From NCBI RefSeq assembly GCF_013201725.1, contig NZ_CP053835.1:2418001-2482000 (forward strand): a DNA stretch of 64,000 bases. The letters are read 5' to 3'. The notes beneath the pieces were generated by a model that had not been told where the DNA came from, made no database searches, and was given only the letters and a program-made list of their open reading frames with translations. The stretch comes from Arcobacter defluvii (lineage in GTDB: Bacteria; Campylobacterota; Campylobacteria; Campylobacterales; Arcobacteraceae). Positions within the stretch are counted from its first letter, which is position 1, and each line of letters opens with the position of its first letter. The translations under genes and the position numbers were made by a program. This document shows positions 38,201 to 46,315 of this stretch, piece by piece.

Positions 38201-39415
38201 TTAACCTAAATTCATAGAAAAAATTGGTAAAAGCATAGAAATAACAATAAAACCTATGATACTTCCAACAAATAACATAAAAATAGGTTCTAATAAAGAT
38301 AAAAAAATATCTGTTTTATCCTTATTTGCTTCATTATAAAGTGATGCCAAATTATTCAAAATTTGTGATAATCTACTTGTATCTTCCCCAATTGCAATAG
38401 AATGAATAAAAGCTTCATCAATTTTATATATCTTATTATTTGCCAATAAAACTGAGAGTTTTTTCCCTTCAACTACACTCTTTGAAGCATCAATAAATAC
38501 TCTTTTTATTACAGAATTTTTTAAAATATTTGCACTTAAGTTTATAGCTTGAACTATTGGAATACCTGATTTTATAAGGATTGAGTTCATATATGAAAAA
38601 CGAGATAATTCACCTTGTTCTATCATCTTTGAAAAAAATGGAACTCTTAAACAAAATTTGTCAAAAGCATATTTAAATGGTTTTGATTTTTTTAATAAAA
38701 AAATAAATCCACCAATTAAAACAACAAAAAATAAAATTATATAACCATAATTATTTGAAAAGAAGTCCCCTAAAGTTATAACTATTTTTGTACTTGTTGG
38801 TAATTCTTGATTTATTTGAGTAAAAATTCCAGTAATTTTTGGAACTATAAAACTAAGCATAAAACCAACCATAAAAAAAGAAATAAATAGGATAAAAAGT
38901 GGGTAAGCCATAGCACTTCCAACTTGTTTTTTGATTCTATCTTGCTCTTTTAAAAAAACAGATAATTCTAATAAAACAGATTCTAATAATCCACCATTTT
39001 CACTGATTTTAATAGATTGTTTATAAAATTCTGGAAGTTTTAAAACATTTTGAGAATCAAGAGCTTGATAAAAGGTTTTTCCTTCATCTAAATATGTAGA
39101 AATTGACTCAAAAAAAGAACCTAAAACTCTATCATTTTTATATCGTTGTTTTAATAAATCAATTGCCTGAATAAGTGAAATTCCTGAGTTTAAATATATA
39201 CTTAAATCTCTACTAAGATAAGACAAATCAGCAAGAGTTATATTTCTTTTTCTCTTAAAAGAGATTTTTGAAATAGAAAAATTTTCTTCTTGTAAAAAAG
39301 TATATAAAATTCCCTTTGCTTTTAGTTTTACTTTTGCTTCTTCAAGTGTTGATGCTTCTAGTTTTGATTTTACTTTTAAACCATTTGAATCAAAACCACT
39401 ATATCTAAAAAGCAT
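38201..39415 (-). CDS. gspF: Type II secretion inner-membrane platform protein GspF
   Basis: A 404-residue protein with two T2SSF domains (about 65-190 and 270-395) and three membrane helices (about 168-192, 218-240 and 372-398). Recognisable stretches include SRDLSIYLNSGISLIQAID, FYKQSIKISENGGLLESVLLEL, GSAMAYPLFILF and LLEPIFMLFVGSIIGFIVISMLLPIFSM. It forms the polytopic core of the pump. It overlaps the GspH-like gene by 11 bases. Orientation and neighbours fit T2SS rather than type IV pili. Confidence 0.92.
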   Translation of the reverse strand: MLFRYSGFDSNGLKVKSKLEASTLEEAKVKLKAKGILYTFLQEENFSISKISFKRKRNITLADLSYLSRDLSIYLNSGISLIQAIDLLKQRYKNDRVLGSFFESISTYLDEGKTFYQALDSQNVLKLPEFYKQSIKISENGGLLESVLLELSVFLKEQDRIKKQVGSAMAYPLFILFISFFMVGFMLSFIVPKITGIFTQINQELPTSTKIVITLGDFFSNNYGYIILFFVVLIGGFIFLLKKSKPFKYAFDKFCLRVPFFSKMIEQGELSRFSYMNSILIKSGIPIVQAINLSANILKNSVIKRVFIDASKSVVEGKKLSVLLANNKIYKIDEAFIHSIAIGEDTSRLSQILNNLASLYNEANKDKTDIFLSLLEPIFMLFVGSIIGFIVISMLLPIFSMNLG

Positions 39416-39947
39416 CTTTTACCTCAATTTCTTGAATATTAAAAGTTTCAAAACTTTCATTTAAAAAGTTGTATATTTTTGGTTTTGTAAAAATTGAATT
39501 AAAAACATAAACTTTATTTTCAAAAGTATCTACAATAAACTCATTTGTTTTAAAATCACTATTTATTTTCAATTCAAAAATTACATCATAATTAAAATTA
39601 TCAACTCTTAACTCTTTAAATTCCATTTTTCTTTCATTTTTATCATATTCATAAACTTCAGGTTTAATTTTAAAAAACTTTTCTATCTTAAAATCTTTAT
39701 CTAACTTACCATCAACTTTTACATAACAACTGAAATTTTCATCTATACATAAAAAAGATAGCTCTTTTTTAAAAGAAAATTTTTTTAGTAAAAAATCTTT
39801 AAGATTATCTAACTCTAACTTTTGATTTTGTTCTTTTATATTAAAGCTATTTGTTGAAAAAACTAAAAGATATGTTGCAGACATTATCAAAATAACAATT
39901 ATTAATTCAATTAGAGTAAAACTCTTTTTTACTCTAATTAATTTCAT
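39405..39947 (-). CDS. gspH: Minor pseudopilin, GspH-like
   Basis: A 180-residue prepilin-like protein. The leader MKLIRVKKS is followed by FTLIELIIVILIMSATYLLVF with Glu at +5. The mature part has two cysteines close together (LCIDENFSCYV) that could form a disulfide. It lies 2 bases after the major pseudopilin gene, where gspH sits in many T2SS. The identity as H, rather than another minor pilin, rests on position. Confidence 0.65.
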   Translation of the reverse strand: MKLIRVKKSFTLIELIIVILIMSATYLLVFSTNSFNIKEQNQKLELDNLKDFLLKKFSFKKELSFLCIDENFSCYVKVDGKLDKDFKIEKFFKIKPEVYEYDKNERKMEFKELRVDNFNYDVIFELKINSDFKTNEFIVDTFENKVYVFNSIFTKPKIYNFLNESFETFNIQEIEVKDAF

Positions 39948-39949
39948 TT

Positions 39950-40324
39950 TTATTTGCTACATTTTGATAAATAAATATCATCTTCACTATTTTCTTTTTT
40001 ATCTGCACCAAATGATACTAAATCAAAACCATCATCAGTTGCTATATAAACAAACTCATTTCCCCAAGCATCTTTTGGAGACTTTCCATCTTCAAAATAT
40101 TTCTTTTCAACTAAGATTTTTAAACCCTCTTCTGTTGTTGGATATGCAGAAGTATCCAATTTAAACATTTTTAGAGTTTGAGCTATACTTTTCATTTGAA
40201 TACATACAAGTTTGTCTTTAGCCTCATCACTTTTACCTGTTAAATTTGGTAAAACAAATGCAGCTAAAAGTCCTAAAATGATAATCACTACCATTAATTC
40301 CATTAAAGAGAATGCCTTTTTCAA
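39950..40324 (-). CDS. gspG: Type II secretion major pseudopilin GspG
   Basis: A 124-residue major pseudopilin, starting at TTG about 9 bases after AAAGG. Leader MKKA, then FSLMELMVVIIILGLLAAFVLP. The family signature follows: MKSIAQTLKMFKLDTSAYPTTEEGLKIL, then SPKDAWGNEFVYI and a C-terminal acidic calcium loop (GADKKENSEDDIYLS). It is the first gene of the operon, with about 360 bases of upstream control region. No prepilin peptidase gene (gspO) is in the window, so cleavage must use one encoded elsewhere. Confidence 0.95.
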   Translation of the reverse strand: MKKAFSLMELMVVIIILGLLAAFVLPNLTGKSDEAKDKLVCIQMKSIAQTLKMFKLDTSAYPTTEEGLKILVEKKYFEDGKSPKDAWGNEFVYIATDDGFDLVSFGADKKENSEDDIYLSKCSK

Positions 40325-40686
40325 TACTTATACCTTTTTAAATTTTGGACTATTATACATAAAAAATTTTAAATTATGTCTAATTATTACTAATTGGTTA
40401 CATTTTATTTCTTTCACTTTATTATTGTAATTTCTAAATCATTTTTCAATACTAATAATCTTATAAATTATATCTAAAAGTTTCTTTTATATTACAAAAT
40501 CCATAATTATGGGATTTATCATATCTTAACACAGAAGTTATGTGCATCTTTAATTAAATCGATATTTTACAATTTTAAATCAAATTTTTTAATATTTTTT
40601 TAATATTATACAATATCGATAATTGTTATTAATATTATATTAATTATACTTATTCTAAAATTTCAAAAAAAAATCAAGGAAAAAAT
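40325..40686. promoter_or_regulatory. Divergent T2SS / lipoprotein control region
   Basis: A 362-base AT-rich spacer with no credible gene. It holds a CCATAATTATGG palindrome (40501-40512) and nine-base inverted repeats ATCGATATT (40558-40566) and AATATCGAT (40612-40620), 45 bases apart. The ribosome binding site AAGGA at 40676-40680 serves the RCC1 lipoprotein gene. I see no convincing -35/-10 pair for either direction. The palindromes are candidate operators. Confidence 0.5.
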
Positions 40687-42939
40687 ATGCATAAAAAAAT
40701 GACAAAATATACGATACTCTTATCCGCATTATTATTCACAGGATGTGGAGGAGGGAGTTCATCATCTTCAGATACTTCTGCACCAACTTTTACATCTTCA
40801 AATAGTGTTAGTGTAAATGAAAATCAAACATCTGCTATTACTTTAGTTGCAACTGATTCTTCTTCTATTACTTACTCTTTAAGTGGTACTGACAGCTCTT
40901 TTTTTGATATTGATAGTTCATCTGGTGTTATTACTTTCAAAGTAGCTCCTGATTTTGAAGCTAAAAACAGTTATTCATTTACTGCTATTGCTTCTGATTC
41001 TTCTAACAATAGTTCTAGCCAAGAAGTTACTATTAACATTTTAGACGTTGATGAAAATGGTACTTTTATTGACGACATTGTTTCTGGTATTAAATACATA
41101 AATGGTTCTATTACTGCTTTCACTGACATCAATGGTAATTTTCAATACATTGCGGGAAGTCCTATTTCATTTTATATTGGAAATATTAAAATTGGTGAAA
41201 TTGAACAACTCCCTTCTGACAATAAAGTATTTATTCAAGATTTAGTTGGTGTTGACAGAAACAATACTTCTGATGAAAAAGTAATAAAAATTGCTAAACT
41301 ATTACAATCTATTGATTCTGATGAAACTGACAAAATCCTCATTACTGAAGAAACCTTTAAAAAATTTGAGTCTATTTCTGATAACATTGAAAATATTGAT
41401 ATTGACACTATTCTTATCAACAATGCTTTCTCTCCTAAATCTGAAAATAGTGTTATGGAACATTTGGAAAATACAAATATTAAATATGATACAGTAAATC
41501 CAACATTAACTTATGATAAGTCTGAAGAAGAAGTTGTATCTCACTCTAGTTTATATAAAATAAAAGGAACTGCAAGTGATAATGTTGCATTAGAAAATGT
41601 TAATTTAGAAATAAATGGAACTATTACACCTATAGAAGTTACAAATGGAGAGTATACTGCTTCTTTAAGTCTAAAAGCAGGAGAAAATATCTATAAAATT
41701 ATTGCAACAGATAAAAATGGGAATAAAGCTGAAGTTAGAGGAAGTGTTTATTTAGGACATACAACAGCTGGTGCAAATGCTCATTCAGGAGCAATAAAAG
41801 GAGGAAAACTTTATACTTGGGGAAGAAATAATTATGCTCAAACAGGTATAGGTTATACTTCAACTTTATCAACATCAACTACAGAATATCCACATCCAAT
41901 TAGTCCAAAATATATAGCAGTAAATGATGTAAAATTTGTATCACTTTCATTTAACCAAAACTTTTCAACAGCAATTGATGAAAATGCTAATTTATGGACT
42001 TGGGGAGAAGATAAATCAGGTCAATTAGGAAGAGGTAATTTAGAAAAAGATAGTTGTAGCGGAACTGAAGATTGCAGAAAAACTATTGAAAAAGTTGATA
42101 ATTTAACAAATATCATATCTGTTGCAACAGGATATAATCATACTATTGCTCTAAAAAATGATGGAACGGTTTGGACTTTTGGTAAAAATGATAAAGGACA
42201 ATTAGGAGATGGAACTACAACTAATCAGTCAACTCCTGTAAAAGTTTTATTTAATGAAAGTGATAATGTAAAAGTAGTACAAGTTGCTGGTTCTTCAAAT
42301 TCTTCTTATGCTATTGATAATTTAGGAAGAGTATGGGCTTGGGGAAGTAATTCTTATTCAAATTTAGGACAGGGAAGCGCTAGTTCAACTGCACAAACTA
42401 CACCTATTTTAGTTCCATTTTCTCAAGAAGTTGAAATTGTATCTATAGATGCAGGAAGAGATCACGTTGTAGCTTTAGATAAGTCAGGAGTAGTTTATGC
42501 TTGGGGATTAAATGCAAGTAGTCAAGTTGGATTTAATGGAATTAATTATAAAGGAAATGCAAATGCTTGGGCAAGTCCAGTAACATCTCCTACAATTATC
42601 CCATCAACTCAAACAAACCCTGCAACAGAAGTTTTTGCAAATGGTAATATTAGTTATATTTTAAGAAGTGATAATAAAGTATATCCATGGGGAATGTTTG
42701 GGACAACTGACTCTTCAGGAAAAACAACTTATGCAAATTTAGATGAACCAGAAGATAAACTTCCTCTTTTAACTTCTGTGAGAGATATTGCTGTTGGTAT
42801 TTTACATCAAGTTGCTATTCAAAAAGATGGAACTATATTTACTTGGGGATGGAGTTTTGAAGGATCTTTAGGAGGAGGAGAAACTACTGCTGATACATGG
42901 ATGTATAACAATCCAATAATCCCAGTATTTCCAGAGTGA
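40687..42939 (+). CDS. Lipoprotein: cadherin-like module plus RCC1-type propeller
   Basis: A 750-residue predicted lipoprotein with a lipobox LFTGC and lipidated Cys20, then a Gly/Ser linker. A cadherin-like domain (about 30-120) is followed by a second module (about 125-262, VSGIKYINGS...FYIGNIKIG) of a type common in marine bacterial lipoproteins. A bacterial Ig-like stretch follows (about 270-355). The C-terminal 390 residues hold at least seven RCC1-type repeats (LYTWGRNN, LWTWGEDKSGQLG, VWTFGKNDKGQLG and so on), predicting a beta-propeller. Residues 19-263 are identical, save one, to the next gene's product. It lies divergent from the T2SS operon and is a candidate surface protein. Confidence 0.8.
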   Translation: MHKKMTKYTILLSALLFTGCGGGSSSSSDTSAPTFTSSNSVSVNENQTSAITLVATDSSSITYSLSGTDSSFFDIDSSSGVITFKVAPDFEAKNSYSFTAIASDSSNNSSSQEVTINILDVDENGTFIDDIVSGIKYINGSITAFTDINGNFQYIAGSPISFYIGNIKIGEIEQLPSDNKVFIQDLVGVDRNNTSDEKVIKIAKLLQSIDSDETDKILITEETFKKFESISDNIENIDIDTILINNAFSPKSENSVMEHLENTNIKYDTVNPTLTYDKSEEEVVSHSSLYKIKGTASDNVALENVNLEINGTITPIEVTNGEYTASLSLKAGENIYKIIATDKNGNKAEVRGSVYLGHTTAGANAHSGAIKGGKLYTWGRNNYAQTGIGYTSTLSTSTTEYPHPISPKYIAVNDVKFVSLSFNQNFSTAIDENANLWTWGEDKSGQLGRGNLEKDSCSGTEDCRKTIEKVDNLTNIISVATGYNHTIALKNDGTVWTFGKNDKGQLGDGTTTNQSTPVKVLFNESDNVKVVQVAGSSNSSYAIDNLGRVWAWGSNSYSNLGQGSASSTAQTTPILVPFSQEVEIVSIDAGRDHVVALDKSGVVYAWGLNASSQVGFNGINYKGNANAWASPVTSPTIIPSTQTNPATEVFANGNISYILRSDNKVYPWGMFGTTDSSGKTTYANLDEPEDKLPLLTSVRDIAVGILHQVAIQKDGTIFTWGWSFEGSLGGGETTADTWMYNNPIIPVFPE
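40741..41473 (+). repeat. 733-bp direct repeat, copy 1
   Basis: This copy runs from the Gly-Cys of the lipobox to about codon 263 of the RCC1 lipoprotein. It matches 42999-43731 with a single mismatch (T at 41440 against C at 43698, changing Ser to Pro). The two copies are 2258 bases apart in direct orientation. Confidence 0.98.
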
Positions 42940-42944
42940 TTAAT

Positions 42945-44981
42945 ATGAAAAAAAATATTCGTTTAATGGGCTTAAGTCTTTGCACTTTTGCCCTAGTTGG
43001 ATGTGGAGGAGGGAGTTCATCATCTTCAGATACTTCTGCACCAACTTTTACATCTTCAAATAGTGTTAGTGTAAATGAAAATCAAACATCTGCTATTACT
43101 TTAGTTGCAACTGATTCTTCTTCTATTACTTACTCTTTAAGTGGTACTGACAGCTCTTTTTTTGATATTGATAGTTCATCTGGTGTTATTACTTTCAAAG
43201 TAGCTCCTGATTTTGAAGCTAAAAACAGTTATTCATTTACTGCTATTGCTTCTGATTCTTCTAACAATAGTTCTAGCCAAGAAGTTACTATTAACATTTT
43301 AGACGTTGATGAAAATGGTACTTTTATTGACGACATTGTTTCTGGTATTAAATACATAAATGGTTCTATTACTGCTTTCACTGACATCAATGGTAATTTT
43401 CAATACATTGCGGGAAGTCCTATTTCATTTTATATTGGAAATATTAAAATTGGTGAAATTGAACAACTCCCTTCTGACAATAAAGTATTTATTCAAGATT
43501 TAGTTGGTGTTGACAGAAACAATACTTCTGATGAAAAAGTAATAAAAATTGCTAAACTATTACAATCTATTGATTCTGATGAAACTGACAAAATCCTCAT
43601 TACTGAAGAAACCTTTAAAAAATTTGAGTCTATTTCTGATAACATTGAAAATATTGATATTGACACTATTCTTATCAACAATGCTTTCTCTCCTAAACCT
43701 GAAAATAGTGTTATGGAACATTTGGAAAATAGCCTAGTAAATTATGGTATTTGGAGTACTCCTGCTGGAAGTGCTACTGTAGATTATGATAAATTAGAAC
43801 CTTTTATGAAAACTATTATAAATATTGAAGCTAATGAAATTGGTTCTGTTTCTCAAGGAAGAGAACTATTTATAGCTCAATGGCAAGCAGCGCCAGGGAC
43901 GAGAAGTACATTAGATGGACTAGGACCAATGTTTAATGCTGATGCATGTACAGCTTGTCATGTATCTGATGGCAGAGTAGCTCCTTTTAATACTAATGGG
44001 GGATTAGATGATTCATTCTTATTTAGAGTTGGAGATAAAAATGGGAATACTCATCCTATTTATGGAGGACAATTCCAAACTCATTCAACTGTAGGAGAAG
44101 CAGAAGCAAGTATTAGTTTAACAAAAAATGAAACAACAGGAAAAATTGAATTTTCTTCAATTCCAAATGTAAAAACTGATGGATTTAATCTTGGACCTAG
44201 AATAGCTCCACATTTATTAGGAATGGGGCTTTTAGATTTAGTTCCTCAAGAAACAATTTTAGAGTATGAAGATGAAAATGATGAAAATAATGATGGAATT
44301 TCAGGTAGAGCTCATTGGGTTTTTGAAGAAAATGAGACAAGATTAGGAAGATTTGGATGGAAAGCAATAAATTCTACTTTAAGAACTCAAAATGCTGGTG
44401 CTTTTCACCAAGATATGGGATTAACTTCTTCAGTTAATAGTGAAGAAAATTGTACTTCAAATCAAGAAATATGTTCTTCTGAGCCAAATGGAGGATACCC
44501 TGAAGTTAGTGAAGATTCTTTACAAGCTATTGTAAATTTTATGACAACAGTAGGAGTGCCACAAAGAAGAATTGAAAATCAAGAAAATTTTGATAAAGGT
44601 GCAATACTATTCAATTCAATTGGTTGTGCTTCTTGTCATAGACCAACAATGATTACAGGAGAAAGTACAAAATTCAAAAGTTTAAGTAATCAAAAAATTT
44701 ATCCTTATACTGATTTACTACTTCATGATATGGGTGAAAATTTAAGTGATGGGGTAAAAGAAAAAGATGCAAATGCAAGTGAATGGAGAACACCACCTTT
44801 GTGGGGGATAGGAATTGTTGAACAAAAAGAAGGTGCAAGATTTTTACATGATGGAAGAGCTTCAACTATTCAAGAAGCTATTTTAGAACATAGTGGAGAA
44901 GCACAAAAAATTAAAGAAAAATTTGTTGATTTAGATTCAACAGATAAAGAAAATCTATTAACATTTTTAAGAGGAATATGA
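42945..44981 (+). CDS. Lipoprotein: same N-terminal module plus di-heme oxidoreductase (DHOR)
   Basis: A predicted lipoprotein of 678 residues. I chose ATG 42945 rather than a GTG at 42936 that overlaps the previous stop, because it gives the signal MKKNIRLM with lipobox LVGC and Cys20. Residues 19-263 are the cadherin-like module shared with the previous gene. The remainder is a DHOR-type (DUF1111) di-heme domain with heme motifs CTACH and CASCH and the late WRTPPLWGIGI and FLHDGRASTIQEAILEHSGEA. Such proteins are related to cytochrome c peroxidases and thiol oxidoreductases; the reaction here is unknown. It starts 5 bases after the RCC1 gene, so the two form an operon. Confidence 0.85.
   Translation: MKKNIRLMGLSLCTFALVGCGGGSSSSSDTSAPTFTSSNSVSVNENQTSAITLVATDSSSITYSLSGTDSSFFDIDSSSGVITFKVAPDFEAKNSYSFTAIASDSSNNSSSQEVTINILDVDENGTFIDDIVSGIKYINGSITAFTDINGNFQYIAGSPISFYIGNIKIGEIEQLPSDNKVFIQDLVGVDRNNTSDEKVIKIAKLLQSIDSDETDKILITEETFKKFESISDNIENIDIDTILINNAFSPKPENSVMEHLENSLVNYGIWSTPAGSATVDYDKLEPFMKTIINIEANEIGSVSQGRELFIAQWQAAPGTRSTLDGLGPMFNADACTACHVSDGRVAPFNTNGGLDDSFLFRVGDKNGNTHPIYGGQFQTHSTVGEAEASISLTKNETTGKIEFSSIPNVKTDGFNLGPRIAPHLLGMGLLDLVPQETILEYEDENDENNDGISGRAHWVFEENETRLGRFGWKAINSTLRTQNAGAFHQDMGLTSSVNSEENCTSNQEICSSEPNGGYPEVSEDSLQAIVNFMTTVGVPQRRIENQENFDKGAILFNSIGCASCHRPTMITGESTKFKSLSNQKIYPYTDLLLHDMGENLSDGVKEKDANASEWRTPPLWGIGIVEQKEGARFLHDGRASTIQEAILEHSGEAQKIKEKFVDLDSTDKENLLTFLRGI
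42999..43731 (+). repeat. 733-bp direct repeat, copy 2
   Basis: Near-identical copy of 40741-41473, beginning at the lipobox GGATGTGGAG and ending within the codons for the di-heme lipoprotein's residue 263. Outside this span the two proteins share only general signal-peptide character. Identity at synonymous sites implies recent duplication or ongoing gene conversion. Confidence 0.98.
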
Positions 44982-44989
44982 TTTTCTTG

Positions 44990-45018
44990 ATTTCTAGAGT
45001 TAAAAAAACTCTAGAAAT
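44990..45018. terminator. Bidirectional terminator between the DHOR gene and yigZ
   Basis: A perfect 12-base-pair stem, ATTTCTAGAGTT (44990-45001) with AACTCTAGAAAT (45007-45018), has a loop of five A. It lies between convergent genes. The T tract on either side is weak, so efficiency is uncertain. Confidence 0.6.
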
Positions 45019-45590
45019 TAAAATATTTTAATATTTCTAGAAAGTAAAGGTAAAAGCTGTTCAAATTGTTCATTTGTAAGTTCAATTTGTAAACTTACAT
45101 TTGTTGAGAAATCTTTTGATTTTATATTTATATCTTCTTGATTTAAAAGATATTCAAGTTGTGAGAGTTCACTATATTCACACTCTAAAGTTTTAAAGAT
45201 TAATTTTTTATACTCTTTAAAAGTCGCTATTTTTATAGCCTCATTTACACTATCACCATAAGCTCGTACTAATCCACCAGTTCCAAGTTTTACACCACCA
45301 AAATATCGCACAATTATCACTGCACTATTTATGATTTCAGCTCCACTTAAAACAGCAAGTGATGGTTTTCCACTTGTTCCTTTTGGTTCTCCATCATCAC
45401 TACTATTTTCTACTATTTGTTCAAACTCATTTAAATATCTATAAGCATAAACAAAATGTACCGCTTTTGAATGTTCTTTTCTTAATCTTATCATCACCTC
45501 ATCAAATATTTCATAAGGCATTAAAAAAGCCATAAATTTCGATTTTTTTTCTTCGATTGAACAACTAAACTCTTTTTGAACAAACTTCAA
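45018..45590 (-). CDS. yigZ: YigZ/IMPACT family protein
   Basis: A 190-residue cytoplasmic protein of the YigZ (UPF0029, IMPACT) family. Motifs are KKSKFMAFLMP, AVHFVYAYR, NSSDDGEPKGTSGKPSLAVL and VIIVRYFGGVKLGTGGLVRAYGDSV. Family members are linked to translation regulation and nucleic acid binding, without a defined reaction. The start is TTG at 45590 behind GGGAG. Its ribosome binding site overlaps the -10 and ATG of the divergent tlyA gene. A terminator overlaps its stop. Confidence 0.9.
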   Translation of the reverse strand: MKFVQKEFSCSIEEKKSKFMAFLMPYEIFDEVMIRLRKEHSKAVHFVYAYRYLNEFEQIVENSSDDGEPKGTSGKPSLAVLSGAEIINSAVIIVRYFGGVKLGTGGLVRAYGDSVNEAIKIATFKEYKKLIFKTLECEYSELSQLEYLLNQEDINIKSKDFSTNVSLQIELTNEQFEQLLPLLSRNIKIF

Positions 45591-45591
45591 C

Positions 45592-45597
45592 TATAAT
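45592..45597 (+). promoter_or_regulatory. -10 of tlyA suggesting a leaderless transcript
   Basis: TATAAT at 45592-45597 is 7 bases before the tlyA ATG at 45605, the normal distance from -10 to the first transcribed base. No ribosome binding site for tlyA is visible. The -35 is weak. Confidence 0.5.
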
Positions 45598-45604
45598 TTC
45601 TCCC

Positions 45605-46315
45605 ATGAGATTAGATTTATACTTAACTACAAATTTCAATATACAAAGCCGAAACAAAGCAAGTGAATTAATAAAATCAAACAAAGTTAAATGTGATGGG
45701 CAAATTATAACAAAACCATCTTTTAATGTTGAAGAATTTCACAAAATAGAACTTTTAGAAGAAGATTTTTATGTTTCAAGAGCTGCTTATAAACTAAAAT
45801 ATTTTTTAGAAGAATTAAAAAAATTTCATTTAAAAGATAAAAATTGTTTAGATATAGGAAGTAGCACAGGTGGTTTTACACAAATTTTACTTGAAAATGA
45901 AGTGAAAAAAGTAACTTGTGTTGATGTTGGAAGTAATCAACTTCATGAAAGAATAAAACATAATCCAAAAATATCTTTTTTTGAAAACACAGATATAAGA
46001 GATTTTACAAGTTCTGATTTATTTGAAGTTGTAACTTGCGATGTTTCATTTATCTCTATTTTAAATATTATTGAAGATATAAATAGACTCGCTTTTAAAG
46101 ATATTATCATACTTTTTAAACCCCAATTTGAAGTCGGAACAAATGTAAAAAGAGATAAAAAAGGTGTAGTAAAAGACCTTAATGCAATAAATATTGCAAG
46201 AGAAAATTTTTTAGCAAAAACTATACAATTAAATTGGAAATTAATCTATTCAAATTATAGTAAATTACAAGGGAAAGATGGAAATGCAGAAGAACTCTTC
46301 TACTTTAGTAAATAA
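45605..46315 (+). CDS. tlyA: TlyA family rRNA (cytidine-2'-O)-methyltransferase
   Basis: A 236-residue protein with an N-terminal S4 RNA-binding domain (about 1-60, MRLDLYLTTNF...KASELIKSNKVKCDG) and a Rossmann FtsJ-type methyltransferase. The SAM motif is CLDIGSSTGGFTQILLE, followed by VTCVDVGSNQLH and VTCDVSFISI. Family members 2'-O-methylate cytidines in 16S and sometimes 23S rRNA, and loss confers capreomycin resistance in some species. The start lies at the family's usual N-terminus, so the absent ribosome binding site and near -10 suggest leaderless translation. Its end overlaps ribF by 38 bases. Confidence 0.92.
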   Translation: MRLDLYLTTNFNIQSRNKASELIKSNKVKCDGQIITKPSFNVEEFHKIELLEEDFYVSRAAYKLKYFLEELKKFHLKDKNCLDIGSSTGGFTQILLENEVKKVTCVDVGSNQLHERIKHNPKISFFENTDIRDFTSSDLFEVVTCDVSFISILNIIEDINRLAFKDIIILFKPQFEVGTNVKRDKKGVVKDLNAINIARENFLAKTIQLNWKLIYSNYSKLQGKDGNAEELFYFSK

